From: JAGNRR01 sp965230665
Lineage (GTDB): Bacteria; Bacteroidota; Bacteroidia; Chitinophagales; Chitinophagaceae
Length of the DNA: 64,000 bases
Assembly: GCA_965230665.1 (NCBI GenBank)
Contig: CBDDLM010000004.1
Location: forward strand, 1,612,001 to 1,676,000
Direction of reading: 5' to 3'
Shown here: positions 41,920-49,897 of the stretch, piece after piece
Numbering within the stretch: the stretch's first letter is position 1
Layout: every line of letters begins with the position of its first letter
Program-made: the position numbers and the translations under genes
Notes under the pieces: model-generated
What the model was told of the DNA's origin: nothing
Databases searched by the model: none
Seen by the model: only the letters and a program-made list of their open reading frames with translations

Positions 41920-42515
41920 TTATAAACCTCCGTTCTCACGTCGGATTTTCTCTCTTACGAATTGTAATTGTTCCCATTTTTCCCAATAGATTTCGTCTGG
42001 TAGTTGCTCAGGGTATGGAATATTGAAGTAATACGAAAGGAGTCCGTTTATTTTTCGTATTGCATCATAATCATCCCGTTCATCGATTGGATGAACGCAG
42101 GATTCTAAACATCCTCTGAGCTGTTCTCTAAAAAATCTATTAGTTCATAACAGGCCATAGCTGCAGACACACGCATCGCATCATTGGTTTTGATTTCTTC
42201 ATCTCCAGCTACAAAGCAGTTATCTAATAACGCCTCTCCAGCTTCAACGATCTTCTTACCATCGCGTTTGCTTAGTGCCAAGGCCAACGCATTTCGATTA
42301 GGTCTTTTAAAGTAGCCGTAAGAGATGTTACCATTTTCATGGTGAACCTTCACACATTTAAGTTTCCCTCCAACTAATAGGTTTTCATGACCTACTGCTT
42401 TCTTTAATTCTACAATTTCAGCAGCCGATAACTTACCAATATGCTGATGTTTTTTAATTGCTGGAGTTTGTTGTTTCTCACTGTCTTTTACTATTTTGTT
42501 CTTTTTTTCTGACAT
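41920..42515 (-). CDS. Tail assembly chaperone GT (frameshift fusion)
   Basis: The G product (42105-42515) can be extended by -1 frameshifting at a TTTTTTA heptamer (42129-42135 minus strand). The second frame then runs on from REQLRGCLESC and ends at TAA 41920-41922, adding 69 residues with coding character (a Trp- and Arg-rich end, EIYWEKWEQLQFVREK). It has no start codon of its own close by. G and GT assembly chaperones made in this way are well known from lambda, Mu and P2 phages. Confidence 0.75.
42105..42515 (-). CDS. Tail assembly chaperone G
   Basis: A 136-residue protein that binds the tape measure protein during tail assembly. Its start is the ATG at 42513-42515 (MSEKKNK); an upstream in-frame ATG at 42572 overlaps the tube gene and adds a non-conserved leader. 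It has a Lys-rich N-terminus and helical C-terminal half. Its stop codon lies 24 bp beyond a TTTTTTA slippery site. It is adjacent to the tube gene, as expected. Confidence 0.72.
   Translation of the reverse strand: MSEKKNKIVKDSEKQQTPAIKKHQHIGKLSAAEIVELKKAVGHENLLVGGKLKCVKVHHENGNISYGYFKRPNRNALALALSKRDGKKIVEAGEALLDNCFVAGDEEIKTNDAMRVSAAMACYELIDFLENSSEDV
42129..42135 (-). promoter_or_regulatory. -1 ribosomal frameshift slippery site
   Basis: On the minus strand this is T-TTT-TTA in the G frame, which fits X-XXY-YYZ. After slipping back one base the ribosome enters the T frame (AGA GAA CAG ...), open for 69 codons to 41922. Confidence 0.75.
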
Positions 42516-42546
42516 GATTGTTTTTATTTGAGGTTTAAAAATTAGT

Positions 42547-42975
42547 TTATACGTTCCATTCGATTTTACCAACGATCATTTCGCATTCATGGATAATCTC
42601 TCCATCACCTTGCTTAACTTCTCGCTCTTTACCTGTGAACTCTGCAGCTAGTATTCTATCCGTTATAATTGGACTGCTACCATCTTCAGGATCATAGGAT
42701 ACAATGATGGGAAATGGGGGAATAGACTCTATGCCTTTACCGCGTGGAATAGCATTTTGTATGGCTTCCATTTCCTTCATGGACAAACTCATACTACAAT
42801 TAGGTACATTATTTCCACGTCCACGACTTACAGGATCAGGGCCAGCGCCATAATTGTTTTGTTTGTCTCTTTTATTGCCGTACTTGATACTTGTTATCCC
42901 TTGTACGGTGCGGCCTAAGAAATTGACTTTAATGTCACTCCAGCCATACTCAATTCCATTTATTAATACTCCCAT
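42547..42975 (-). CDS. Tail tube protein
   Basis: A 142-residue protein. It has the pattern of contractile-tail tube proteins: NGIEYGWSDIKVNFLGRTVQGITSIKY (about residues 6-32) and a C-terminal C-EMIVGKI-EW stretch. It sits between the sheath gene and the chaperone gene, exactly where the tube gene is found in Mu-like phages. Confidence 0.75.
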   Translation of the reverse strand: MGVLINGIEYGWSDIKVNFLGRTVQGITSIKYGNKRDKQNNYGAGPDPVSRGRGNNVPNCSMSLSMKEMEAIQNAIPRGKGIESIPPFPIIVSYDPEDGSSPIITDRILAAEFTGKEREVKQGDGEIIHECEMIVGKIEWNV

Positions 42976-43025
42976 TTTATCTTAGTTTTCAGGTTTATAA
43001 ATTGTGTTTATTTAGCATTTAACGA

Positions 43026-44261
43026 TTAAATACTTACTGCATAACCCAACTCTACTTCCATCTCACGATTTGTTCGAGTTGAGACCACTTTCATTATGAT
43101 TTTGAGTTTATCTACAATAAGGTTTTGCTTTCGGTTGATGTTTATATCATTAGCACTTATTTCTTCTGCACGCTCCATATCGTCCAGTGCTTCTTTTCCA
43201 AGTGCCTCATAAGATTTAACAACCTCATTAGATAGATAACCATTCTTATCCAACAGAATCGGTGCTTTTAGCTTTGGGAGCAAGTTGATGTAAATACCAC
43301 GAGCTCCTTTATTGATAACCATAGCATCTTCCATGTATGCGTAATCACTACTCAATTCAGTACAGGTATGCGAATCGTTGAAATAAACTCCTTTACTACC
43401 CACATACTTTTCTACGAATATGAATCCGCGTGAATCCAATACTTTGCGGTCTGTAGCCGACAAACTTGTAATGGGTTGATTATTAGAAAAGCCAGGATTA
43501 ATAAAAGAGCCGGTGGCTTTATCGCTAAGATCAAACTTTTCTACATACCCTACGTTCTCATTGACCTTAGCAGCCGAACTGGTACCTAAAAGGGTTCCAA
43601 TGGCTGCATGTGCTTTCATCATGGCTGGAGCTGGTGATGTAGGAGGAACTACATCCAAGTCCTGATGGATTGCAACAGAAACACTAGGACTTTGTAAACC
43701 TCGTAAATTAGCTGCAGCTGTGGCACTACCTGCAAAGCTTCTTCCCTCCAGTATGAAGTGCGCCGCAGAATGTTCCGCAAATAATAAGTTCGCCAAGGCT
43801 TCAGCTTTTGGAATGGCTGTTAACACATCTCCATCCAAACCATTGGTAATGGTTGGGGTATAACTCGAATCAGGATTACGCGCTACACCAAAACATTTAA
43901 TCTCACCATTTGTTGCTTGATTTAATTTAAGAACAGCACAAGCAGGGTTTGAACTCACATCTACCATTTGTGTAATTGTGGTGGGCTGAGCTGTAAGATA
44001 AACCCACAGTTTACCGTTTGGATTCATCCTAAAAAACTCCTTGATATGATAATAACACAATACACCTTCTGTTCCATCGTAAGTGGTATCAATACCTACA
44101 TCTTTTGCATCGTCCGGACTAAAGCACTCCAAGGGAGTATTTACCGCAAGTCCTGAAGGCATATTAGCACCTCCGTTCATTACGAGACCTCGAATGTTAT
44201 CTGATGATGGCTCTCTGCGTCCTAGTCCGCCATTTCCTTTTTTAATGGTAATTTGTCCCAT
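43026..44261 (-). CDS. Tail sheath protein (DUF2586-type)
   Basis: A 411-residue contractile sheath protein. It resembles the DUF2586 sheath family: a long insertion domain with DRKVLDSRGFIFVEKYVGSKGVYFNDSHTC (about residues 262-291) and a C-terminal core (VSTRTNREMEVELGYAVSI) typical of sheath C-termini. It contracts to drive the tube into the host. It lies before the tube gene in the transcription direction. Confidence 0.82.
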   Translation of the reverse strand: MGQITIKKGNGGLGRREPSSDNIRGLVMNGGANMPSGLAVNTPLECFSPDDAKDVGIDTTYDGTEGVLCYYHIKEFFRMNPNGKLWVYLTAQPTTITQMVDVSSNPACAVLKLNQATNGEIKCFGVARNPDSSYTPTITNGLDGDVLTAIPKAEALANLLFAEHSAAHFILEGRSFAGSATAAANLRGLQSPSVSVAIHQDLDVVPPTSPAPAMMKAHAAIGTLLGTSSAAKVNENVGYVEKFDLSDKATGSFINPGFSNNQPITSLSATDRKVLDSRGFIFVEKYVGSKGVYFNDSHTCTELSSDYAYMEDAMVINKGARGIYINLLPKLKAPILLDKNGYLSNEVVKSYEALGKEALDDMERAEEISANDININRKQNLIVDKLKIIMKVVSTRTNREMEVELGYAVSI

Positions 44262-44265
44262 GAGA

Positions 44266-44814
44266 TTATTTGAATTTTTTAATAATTAAGATTATGATAA
44301 TTAAGAACACGATAAACGCTAAGGTTACGCCTGTAATGATTACAGGCATCCAGTTAAATGTTGGTTCCTTGGTCTTCGTTTTCTTTTTTTCCTTCGTAGT
44401 GATGTCTTTCGTTTGTTTAGAAGTTTTGTTATTTTGGGTAGTGGTTTTCTTTTGCTTTTTAACAGGAATTTCTTGGGGCTTGGGCCTTATATCAGCCGAA
44501 AATTCATCATGCTCTAAATCGAATATGAACTTGGCCCAATAGTGATCGTCCTCATACTCATAAATTTTAGGAGGAACTGGAGTATCGCTATTTGCTGTCT
44601 CACTGAATGGTACCTCAAATTCAAGATTTAAACTATCAGGAGTGATCTTAACGGTCGTATCAATCATTTCTGTGGTTGTAATGGTACTGGAGTCCTTAAA
44701 CTCCGTTACCGTTTCTTCTTCCACTTGACGGTGTTCGTTCTCTGTTGTAACCTGTTTAAATGGATTACAACAGGAGAACAAACAAATCGTCAGTATCAAG
44801 AGCAGGCTTCTCAT
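44266..44814 (-). CDS. Unimolecular spanin (u-spanin)
   Basis: A 182-residue protein with a lipoprotein signal (residues 1-14, Cys15 and Cys16) at the N-terminus and a membrane helix (about 157-178) at the C-terminus, followed by a short basic tail. Between them are a beta-rich region (40-110) and a K/T-rich linker (115-150). This layout links outer and inner membrane in one chain and defines u-spanins such as T1 gp11, which fuse the membranes at the end of lysis. It lies between the sheath gene and the coiled-coil gene, not next to the endolysin. Confidence 0.75.
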   Translation of the reverse strand: MRSLLLILTICLFSCCNPFKQVTTENEHRQVEEETVTEFKDSSTITTTEMIDTTVKITPDSLNLEFEVPFSETANSDTPVPPKIYEYEDDHYWAKFIFDLEHDEFSADIRPKPQEIPVKKQKKTTTQNNKTSKQTKDITTKEKKKTKTKEPTFNWMPVIITGVTLAFIVFLIIIILIIKKFK

Positions 44815-44819
44815 CGCGT

Positions 44820-45293
44820 CTAAGCTCTTGGGTTTGAAAATTCTAATACTTCTCCAAGTTCTTCAGCAAGGGCATGTTGTTTCGCAGGCTCCTCATCAAA
44901 GAATGGTGTCCCATCTCTGGTAACAAATAAAACAGGTGCAGCTTCGTGTGTTTTAAATACATCCTTGGCAATTTTGGCTAAGTCCTTATCTGACAAAAGA
45001 GCATCATTTTCTTTAGAAGCATCCTTCTTTAAGTGAACGATTTGTTCTTCTAATTGCACCTTGGACAACATCAAATCAGAATACTCTTTAGCTAAACGTT
45101 CTGCATTTGTACGCTGTTCTTCATTTTGTTCTCGAAGATTATTTAGCTCTGCTTTATAAGTCTCAATTTCTGACTTCATATTTTCGCATACATCAGATAG
45201 ATGAGCTAAGTCCTTTTTTAAAGCCTGATTTTCGGCCTCTAGTGTTGTGTTAGTTTGGGCCTTTTGATCAGCCCCTTTATCTGCTTTACTCAT
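44820..45293 (-). CDS. Coiled-coil phage structural protein
   Basis: A 157-residue protein with a long coiled coil (about residues 17-100) and a small C-terminal globular part (110-150). No family recognised. It lies between the beta-helix spike and the spanin gene, near capsid and sheath genes; a connector or head decoration role is possible. It could also be an unusual scaffold. Confidence 0.55.
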   Translation of the reverse strand: MSKADKGADQKAQTNTTLEAENQALKKDLAHLSDVCENMKSEIETYKAELNNLREQNEEQRTNAERLAKEYSDLMLSKVQLEEQIVHLKKDASKENDALLSDKDLAKIAKDVFKTHEAAPVLFVTRDGTPFFDEEPAKQHALAEELGEVLEFSNPRA

Positions 45294-45321
45294 GATAATT
45301 GTTGGGTTTTATTTAATGGTT

Positions 45322-46464
45322 CTAGTTATTAAAGATTTCGTTGGGTTCAAATTGATATTGTCCATTGTCACCATTGACAATGAAGTTGTATAAACCCGTT
45401 GCTTGAATCGGATTTACAACAGGTAATACAGGGAGCTGCTCTAAATAAGAGTTCATAATCACCACTTGCTTATTTATACCAGATCCTCCGGTGATGTTTT
45501 GAAGACTAAAGTTTAATTGATTCATTTTACAGCCCAAGAAGGTTAGTAATAATGGACTGTTTGTGTTATGGTCTGTGAAGTAAATTGAATCTAATTCGCA
45601 ATTATTGAATAGCAGTGAGGCTTGTTGGTTTAGTAGTTCTGTTTTAATACCACCATCTCCATTATTTGATTCATAATTCGACTTCAGGATAGTATCATGA
45701 CAAACCAAAGAAGGTCGTTCACTAGTAACATCTGAGGCAATCTCGATCAGCTTGTCACCGATCAATACACATTGACATAACATCACCTTCATGGCATGTA
45801 ACTCTAATGCTAATCCACTACTTAAAAAGAAACATCCAACGAAGCGTACCTTTTCTAGACTATTGACATCTTCAATAAATGCTATGTCACATTCATCAAA
45901 CCAACAGTCTTTAATAACCACTGAACTTCCATTGTTGCTTACGGTTGTACGAGAATATATAGCGATCTCGTCAATTTGATAAAACAATACATTTGTTATG
46001 CCTGCAGTAGGTCTCACAATTTGTACAGCAGATCCTGTTGGCAATAGACCATCGGTTTGAATCTTACAATTTGAAAGGGAACCACTAAGAGATATTCCAA
46101 AATTCAAGGTTCCACCACCTTTAAATAATAGGATTGTCGAACTACCAGCACCTTTCAAACTATTACTGATATTGAGTGTATTCGTAATTAGATAAGTACC
46201 ATTCGGTACAAAGACATTTTTACCTGTACTTAAAGCAGCGTTAAAGGCCGCGGTATCATCTTCTATCCCATCACCTACAGCACCTAAATCCAATACGTTA
46301 ACAAAGGTTTCTTTGGGAATATTGATCTCGCTTTTTACATAAACACTATCTAGTACGTTATTAAAATAATCGCGCAATTTCTCTGCGGTAATATTACCTG
46401 TAGTGTTATCAGCGAATAAGGTGCCGAGTTGTGTTTGAAGGATATTTAAAGAATGCTCTGCCAT
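45322..46464 (-). CDS. Beta-helix (pectate-lyase-like) phage spike protein
   Basis: A 380-residue protein. The start has a short helix bundle, then NVLDLGAVGDGIEDDTAAFNAAL (about 57-79), the entry motif of pectate-lyase-like right-handed beta-helices. The rest has many short strands with T/S/N/G turns. In phages such proteins are tail or head spikes that bind or degrade surface sugars. Here it is next to the capsid gene rather than the fibre, so a head-fibre role is possible. No clear catalytic triad was found. Confidence 0.7.
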   Translation of the reverse strand: MAEHSLNILQTQLGTLFADNTTGNITAEKLRDYFNNVLDSVYVKSEINIPKETFVNVLDLGAVGDGIEDDTAAFNAALSTGKNVFVPNGTYLITNTLNISNSLKGAGSSTILLFKGGGTLNFGISLSGSLSNCKIQTDGLLPTGSAVQIVRPTAGITNVLFYQIDEIAIYSRTTVSNNGSSVVIKDCWFDECDIAFIEDVNSLEKVRFVGCFFLSSGLALELHAMKVMLCQCVLIGDKLIEIASDVTSERPSLVCHDTILKSNYESNNGDGGIKTELLNQQASLLFNNCELDSIYFTDHNTNSPLLLTFLGCKMNQLNFSLQNITGGSGINKQVVIMNSYLEQLPVLPVVNPIQATGLYNFIVNGDNGQYQFEPNEIFNN

Positions 46465-46467
46465 GTT

Positions 46468-46572
46468 CTAAGAAAATGCTGTGCTAAATGCTGTACTAAA
46501 TGATGATTTGTTTGTTTCTGTTTGCGACCCCCACCAGAAATATTTGAGTCGTTTTATTTTAATATTTGCCAT
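46468..46572 (-). CDS. Small phage protein after the capsid gene (start uncertain)
   Basis: A frame ending at TAG 46468-46470 encodes 34 residues from an ATG at 46572 (MANIKIKRLKYFWWG...) and ends with the repeat FSTAFSTAFS. The same frame stays open upstream over 30 further codons with protein-like character (FGEKSRGDSIKAGSSPILTER) and enters the 3' end of the capsid gene, but I find no ATG, GTG or TTG there before a stop at about 46688. Either the short ATG form is used, or the longer product needs an unusual start or frameshift, or the gene is decayed. Confidence 0.45.
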   Translation of the reverse strand: MANIKIKRLKYFWWGSQTETNKSSFSTAFSTAFS

Positions 46573-46643
46573 ACGTTCAGTTAAGATTGGTGAGCTGCCC
46601 GCTTTGATGCTATCGCCACGGGACTTCTCCCCAAAAGAAAAGT

Positions 46644-47720
46644 TTACGGTACGTGAGTAGGAACAATTGCAGCGACATACTTATCCTCAAAGCGTTTTAC
46701 AATTGCATTTTGCTTAAAGTTCATAGTATCTCCTTGGTAATCGGGATCTTCTTTCTTGATGTACATTTTAACTGAACCAAGTCCTTTACCAAAGGTTCTC
46801 TTTTCAATATAGGCAATGGCTGCATTCCTATCAGTAGCCGCTGGTACAGAACCAAATGCTTTCTTTGTCAAACCTGCCGTATAGTCAACCGTGGTTACAC
46901 GACTCATTATAACAAAGTTGTAGAAGCTTACCCAGGTACCCGTACCTTGTCCAGCCTTACCGTTATTAGCAGCTTGAGCTTTTAAGGTTTCGCTTGTATT
47001 CACAAAGTCCCAAAAGATATTAGGAGGGACTACAATTTTACGAGTTCCTTTAACCTTCATTTGGTCAAACTGTTCGGCCAATGTAGCAATGTCCGCTTCG
47101 GCTAAAATCCTATGGTTCTTAGTTGCACTTACAGCACCTGTTGTTGGTATGATCGGCATAGAGTTCGTTGCGGCCGCTGGAGCAATGTTCCACATTCCAT
47201 CGTCTGCTATTTTCTCTATGATGGAATTCTTATGTTGTGCAACAACACTCTTACGCTTTGGCGTGTTCAAGGTGTCCGTTTCAGCATCTTGAATTAAGGT
47301 ACTATCAGATGAAAATTTATCTAATGTAAGTTCACCAGGAGTATCCGTTCGCTGTGATACAGGTATAGGATAAACCGTTCTATTCTTTTTTACATCAGGC
47401 TTCGCTCCTATTTCAGCAAAGTTTATTTTGTCATTCTTAATAAAAGAGTCTAGGTTCTCTCCATCCTTTAGAAACTCATTATCATCATAATCAACTTTGC
47501 GATAATCAGAAAGCCAAATCTCCTTTTGCAAACCAGCTAAGGCAAAACCCTGCGTATTCGCCACTTGTTTTGTAAGGTAGCCAACAGCTCCTAATGCAAT
47601 AGAGAAGACGATACTGCCTCCGATAAAGTTCAAGGCATTACCTCCGAATACCATCGAGAGCATTGTGCCAAATAATATGCACAGCAAGAGTGCATTTCCG
47701 AGTTTAATTAATTGTTTCAT
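46644..47720 (-). CDS. Major capsid protein with N-terminal hydrophobic segment
   Basis: A 358-residue protein. Residues 1-55 hold two predicted membrane helices (about 9-27 and 31-49). The rest has the capsid-like pattern of Bacteroidota Mu-type phages: KNRTVYPIPVSQRTDTPGELTLDKF (about 109-133), GTRKIVVPPNIFW and KRTFGKGLGSVKM. The next in-frame Met is too far in to be the start, so the hydrophobic segment belongs to the protein as encoded. It may be cleaved by the prohead protease, or it may target the prohead to the membrane. Confidence 0.75.
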   Translation of the reverse strand: MKQLIKLGNALLLCILFGTMLSMVFGGNALNFIGGSIVFSIALGAVGYLTKQVANTQGFALAGLQKEIWLSDYRKVDYDDNEFLKDGENLDSFIKNDKINFAEIGAKPDVKKNRTVYPIPVSQRTDTPGELTLDKFSSDSTLIQDAETDTLNTPKRKSVVAQHKNSIIEKIADDGMWNIAPAAATNSMPIIPTTGAVSATKNHRILAEADIATLAEQFDQMKVKGTRKIVVPPNIFWDFVNTSETLKAQAANNGKAGQGTGTWVSFYNFVIMSRVTTVDYTAGLTKKAFGSVPAATDRNAAIAYIEKRTFGKGLGSVKMYIKKEDPDYQGDTMNFKQNAIVKRFEDKYVAAIVPTHVP

Positions 47721-47919
47721 TTTTGCTTGTATTTATTAAAGTTTTTCTATTAGTTTTTTCTTGTTCGAAGTTTTCTATTTGGCAATTCAGGTCTTCGATT
47801 CGACACCGAATATCATCCTTGACTTTACTCTGCTTACGTTTGAATACAATCCAGCACGCCGCAAGAATTACGAGATACACGATTAAAATGCTAAGCCTTA
47901 TCATCATCCAATTGATCAA
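47704..47919 (-). CDS. Small membrane protein upstream of the capsid gene (holin candidate)
   Basis: A 71-residue protein with one predicted membrane helix (residues 7-26) and a basic, coiled-coil-like tail (30-60). It overlaps the capsid start by 17 bp and the next gene by 29 bp. Size and layout resemble a pinholin or a lysis accessory protein, but no family signature supports that. Confidence 0.55.
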   Translation of the reverse strand: MINWMMIRLSILIVYLVILAACWIVFKRKQSKVKDDIRCRIEDLNCQIENFEQEKTNRKTLINTSKNETIN

Positions 47920-48214
47920 TTAAAAGTTCTGCGATTCTATCCATAATCTTTGCATAGCATGTTGGGCATTCTCGTTGTATGCAATTCAATACAAATTCCT
48001 TCTTACTATTTTCATCTAAGAGTTTGAAGTTTTCAGCATAAGAAGCAGCTAATTTTTCTTTAACTGTTTCGAGGATTTCTACTAAGGCTCGATCTCCATC
48101 AGCTGATAACGTTTTACGCTCACTCCGTAATCGATACCGCCCGAAAAGAAAGAATGTAATTGAGCCAGCAATGCTGGTAATAATGAATTCGATATTGTCA
48201 AGTACCCAGTTCAA
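47891..48214 (-). CDS. Small membrane protein, second holin candidate
   Basis: A 107-residue protein. One N-terminal membrane helix (about residues 9-27), then a soluble acidic helical domain with four Cys or His (CIQRECPTCYAKIM, residues about 77-90), which may bind metal. It overlaps the small gene at 47919 by 29 bp. It could belong to a holin/antiholin set; this is inferred only from size and position. Confidence 0.5.
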   Translation of the reverse strand: MNWVLDNIEFIITSIAGSITFFLFGRYRLRSERKTLSADGDRALVEILETVKEKLAASYAENFKLLDENSKKEFVLNCIQRECPTCYAKIMDRIAELLIDQLDDDKA

Positions 48215-48224
48215 TGCGTTTTAT

Positions 48225-48728
48225 TTAAGCGTTAAGTGTTAGGTATTCGTTTTGTAAAGCCTCAAACGTTTTAGGGTCACTTCTTTGAATTTGAGCTAAT
48301 TGCGCCTGACCCTCAGGAGTCATACTAAGCTTATAAAACTGAGTTTCTTCTACCGTTGTAGCTTGGGTTACTGGTACCCCTTCATTGCGCAGCTTATCCA
48401 ATAACTTAACTGGTGCAGACAAGCTTAACAAGGCGGCTTTGTTGGCCTCAAAATCGGCATTAAGATTGGCCGACCATGTAGCGCGCATGTCCTCAGTAAT
48501 GCGCTCATCTTCGATGGCGTCATCCAATAAGATGTCGTTTCGATCTTTTCTTACTGCTGTCAATGTTGCATTAGTTGTAGCTAAATTTGAGTTTGCCGTT
48601 TCTAGGTTTGATTGGGCCGTTGATAATGCCGCCGAATCACTTTTAAGGCCGTTTATTGCATTGGTGATGTCTTCATCACTTGCTCCTTCACTTAGGCCCA
48701 ATAGGCCGATTAAAACTGAATTTTCCAT
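48225..48728 (-). CDS. Nested scaffold protein (internal start in the protease gene)
   Basis: An in-frame ATG at 48726-48728 (MENSVLIGLLGLSEG) would give a 167-residue scaffold with the protease's C-terminal half. The pattern matches gene Z nested in gene I of Mu, where both share the C-terminus. No ribosome-binding site can be confirmed in this AT-rich leader. Confidence 0.45.
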   Translation of the reverse strand: MENSVLIGLLGLSEGASDEDITNAINGLKSDSAALSTAQSNLETANSNLATTNATLTAVRKDRNDILLDDAIEDERITEDMRATWSANLNADFEANKAALLSLSAPVKLLDKLRNEGVPVTQATTVEETQFYKLSMTPEGQAQLAQIQRSDPKTFEALQNEYLTLNA

Positions 48729-49274
48729 TTCGTTTAAAGTTGTTTTTTGTTGTGGATTTATTGATTCAAAAATTGTTTGTATTTGCTCTGTTGTAGTCTC
48801 ACTATTCAAAGTCAGCGATACCCCATTTTGTGCGCGTAGCTTTACTGCATTACCATTGGCTGGTATGCCGCAAGGACTAATTTCAAGAATCTCACATTTA
48901 GCCAAAGTCGGTAAAGTTTGTCCGGGGAGCTTATGGTCTTCTGTAAAACTTGCTGAATGAATATTGAACTGAAGGCTAACAGCATTGATAAATCCATTTC
49001 GGATTTTACGATCTATAATTGCACCGACTTCATCATCCATATCGGATTCATAATATCCCACAAAGAGATTTCCTTCAGTAGTCAAACTTGACCACTTCCC
49101 CACAGGCATTCTCATGCTTGAGGTTAGTGTATCAGTTGTCAGATGGTCGTAAAAAGCAACCGGATTTTTATTAAAACGGGCAATGTCAATACCTGCGTTC
49201 AAAACACGGAAACCATAAATGTTTACCTCATTTTCATCATTAATAATGAATCTATGTTTTTTAGTTTTTCCCAT
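48225..49274 (-). CDS. Prohead protease fused to scaffold (Mu I/Z-like)
   Basis: A 349-residue protein. The N-terminal 150 residues are a U35-type prohead protease with the conserved His (His44 in FYDHLT), Ser (about residue 100, NAVSLQF) and the ISPCGIPANGNAV segment. The C-terminal half is helical, has coiled-coil character and resembles a scaffold. In Mu the scaffold Z is made from an internal start in gene I. A suitable in-frame ATG (48728) is present here. The gene lies just before the divergent promoter region. Confidence 0.8.
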   Translation of the reverse strand: MGKTKKHRFIINDENEVNIYGFRVLNAGIDIARFNKNPVAFYDHLTTDTLTSSMRMPVGKWSSLTTEGNLFVGYYESDMDDEVGAIIDRKIRNGFINAVSLQFNIHSASFTEDHKLPGQTLPTLAKCEILEISPCGIPANGNAVKLRAQNGVSLTLNSETTTEQIQTIFESINPQQKTTLNEMENSVLIGLLGLSEGASDEDITNAINGLKSDSAALSTAQSNLETANSNLATTNATLTAVRKDRNDILLDDAIEDERITEDMRATWSANLNADFEANKAALLSLSAPVKLLDKLRNEGVPVTQATTVEETQFYKLSMTPEGQAQLAQIQRSDPKTFEALQNEYLTLNA

Positions 49275-49363
49275 CGCTTTCGAGTGTAAAAGTGAAGCGG
49301 TTTTTTGCTCCTAAAAAATTGGGAAACGTACACCAGTAAACAGATGCCGAGCATCCGACATTA

Positions 49364-49428
49364 TCGTACTTATGTACGAACGAACATTTATCTAAGCCCC
49401 TTAAATAGACAAACTTTGCTTGCAAAGT
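49364..49428. promoter_or_regulatory. Divergent late promoter region with two inverted repeats
   Basis: TCGTAC-TTAT-GTACGA (49364-49379) and ACTTTGC-TT-GCAAAGT (49413-49428) are perfect inverted repeats in the 161-bp gap between the protease gene and the terminase gene. Both late modules start here and diverge, so a Mor/C-like activator site is plausible. The second repeat ends 7 bp before the GTG at 49436. Confidence 0.5.
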
Positions 49429-49435
49429 ATAAGGC

Positions 49436-49897
49436 GTGGCACGGACAAAGGATAAAGAAAAAACACTAGCCAAGGAGCTATATTTCCATACGAATAAAAC
49501 CATTGAGGAAATTGCGGAGATCGTAAACGTTAATCGATCAACATTGAGCGGTTGGATTAAGGCTAATGGTTGGGCTACGATCAAAGAAGCTCAGAAACAA
49601 ACACCGGAACGTGTGGTAAATGATATGTACGCCGAGTTGGAGCAAATGAACAAAGCGATCAAAAGCAGAGAGGAAGGAGCTAAGTATGCTACTAGTGGAG
49701 AGTCAGACTCGCGTAACAAAATCATTACAGGTATTGCCAAACTCCAAAACCAAACAGGACTTGCTCAATATGTTCAGGTGCTAACATCGGCTATGGACTT
49801 TATACAAAGCAAGGATTTAGATCTAAGTAAAAAGATCGTACCACTGCTTCAGGAATTTTTAATGGATAAAACCGAACAATTAACTCACGAAGATTAA
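49436..49897 (+). CDS. Terminase small subunit-like protein with helix-turn-helix
   Basis: A 153-residue protein. It starts with GTG (MARTKDKEK) after AAGG spacing. The N-terminal helix-turn-helix (KTIEEIAEIVNVNRSTLSGWIKANG, about residues 21-45) and a helical C-terminal part fit a phage terminase small subunit of the Mu-like type (DUF1804-like). It binds DNA for packaging. It overlaps the large-subunit start by 1 bp. Confidence 0.75.
   Translation: MARTKDKEKTLAKELYFHTNKTIEEIAEIVNVNRSTLSGWIKANGWATIKEAQKQTPERVVNDMYAELEQMNKAIKSREEGAKYATSGESDSRNKIITGIAKLQNQTGLAQYVQVLTSAMDFIQSKDLDLSKKIVPLLQEFLMDKTEQLTHED

Noticed and set aside
48385..48960. A 191-codon plus-strand frame
   Set aside because: Antisense shadow of the protease/scaffold gene.
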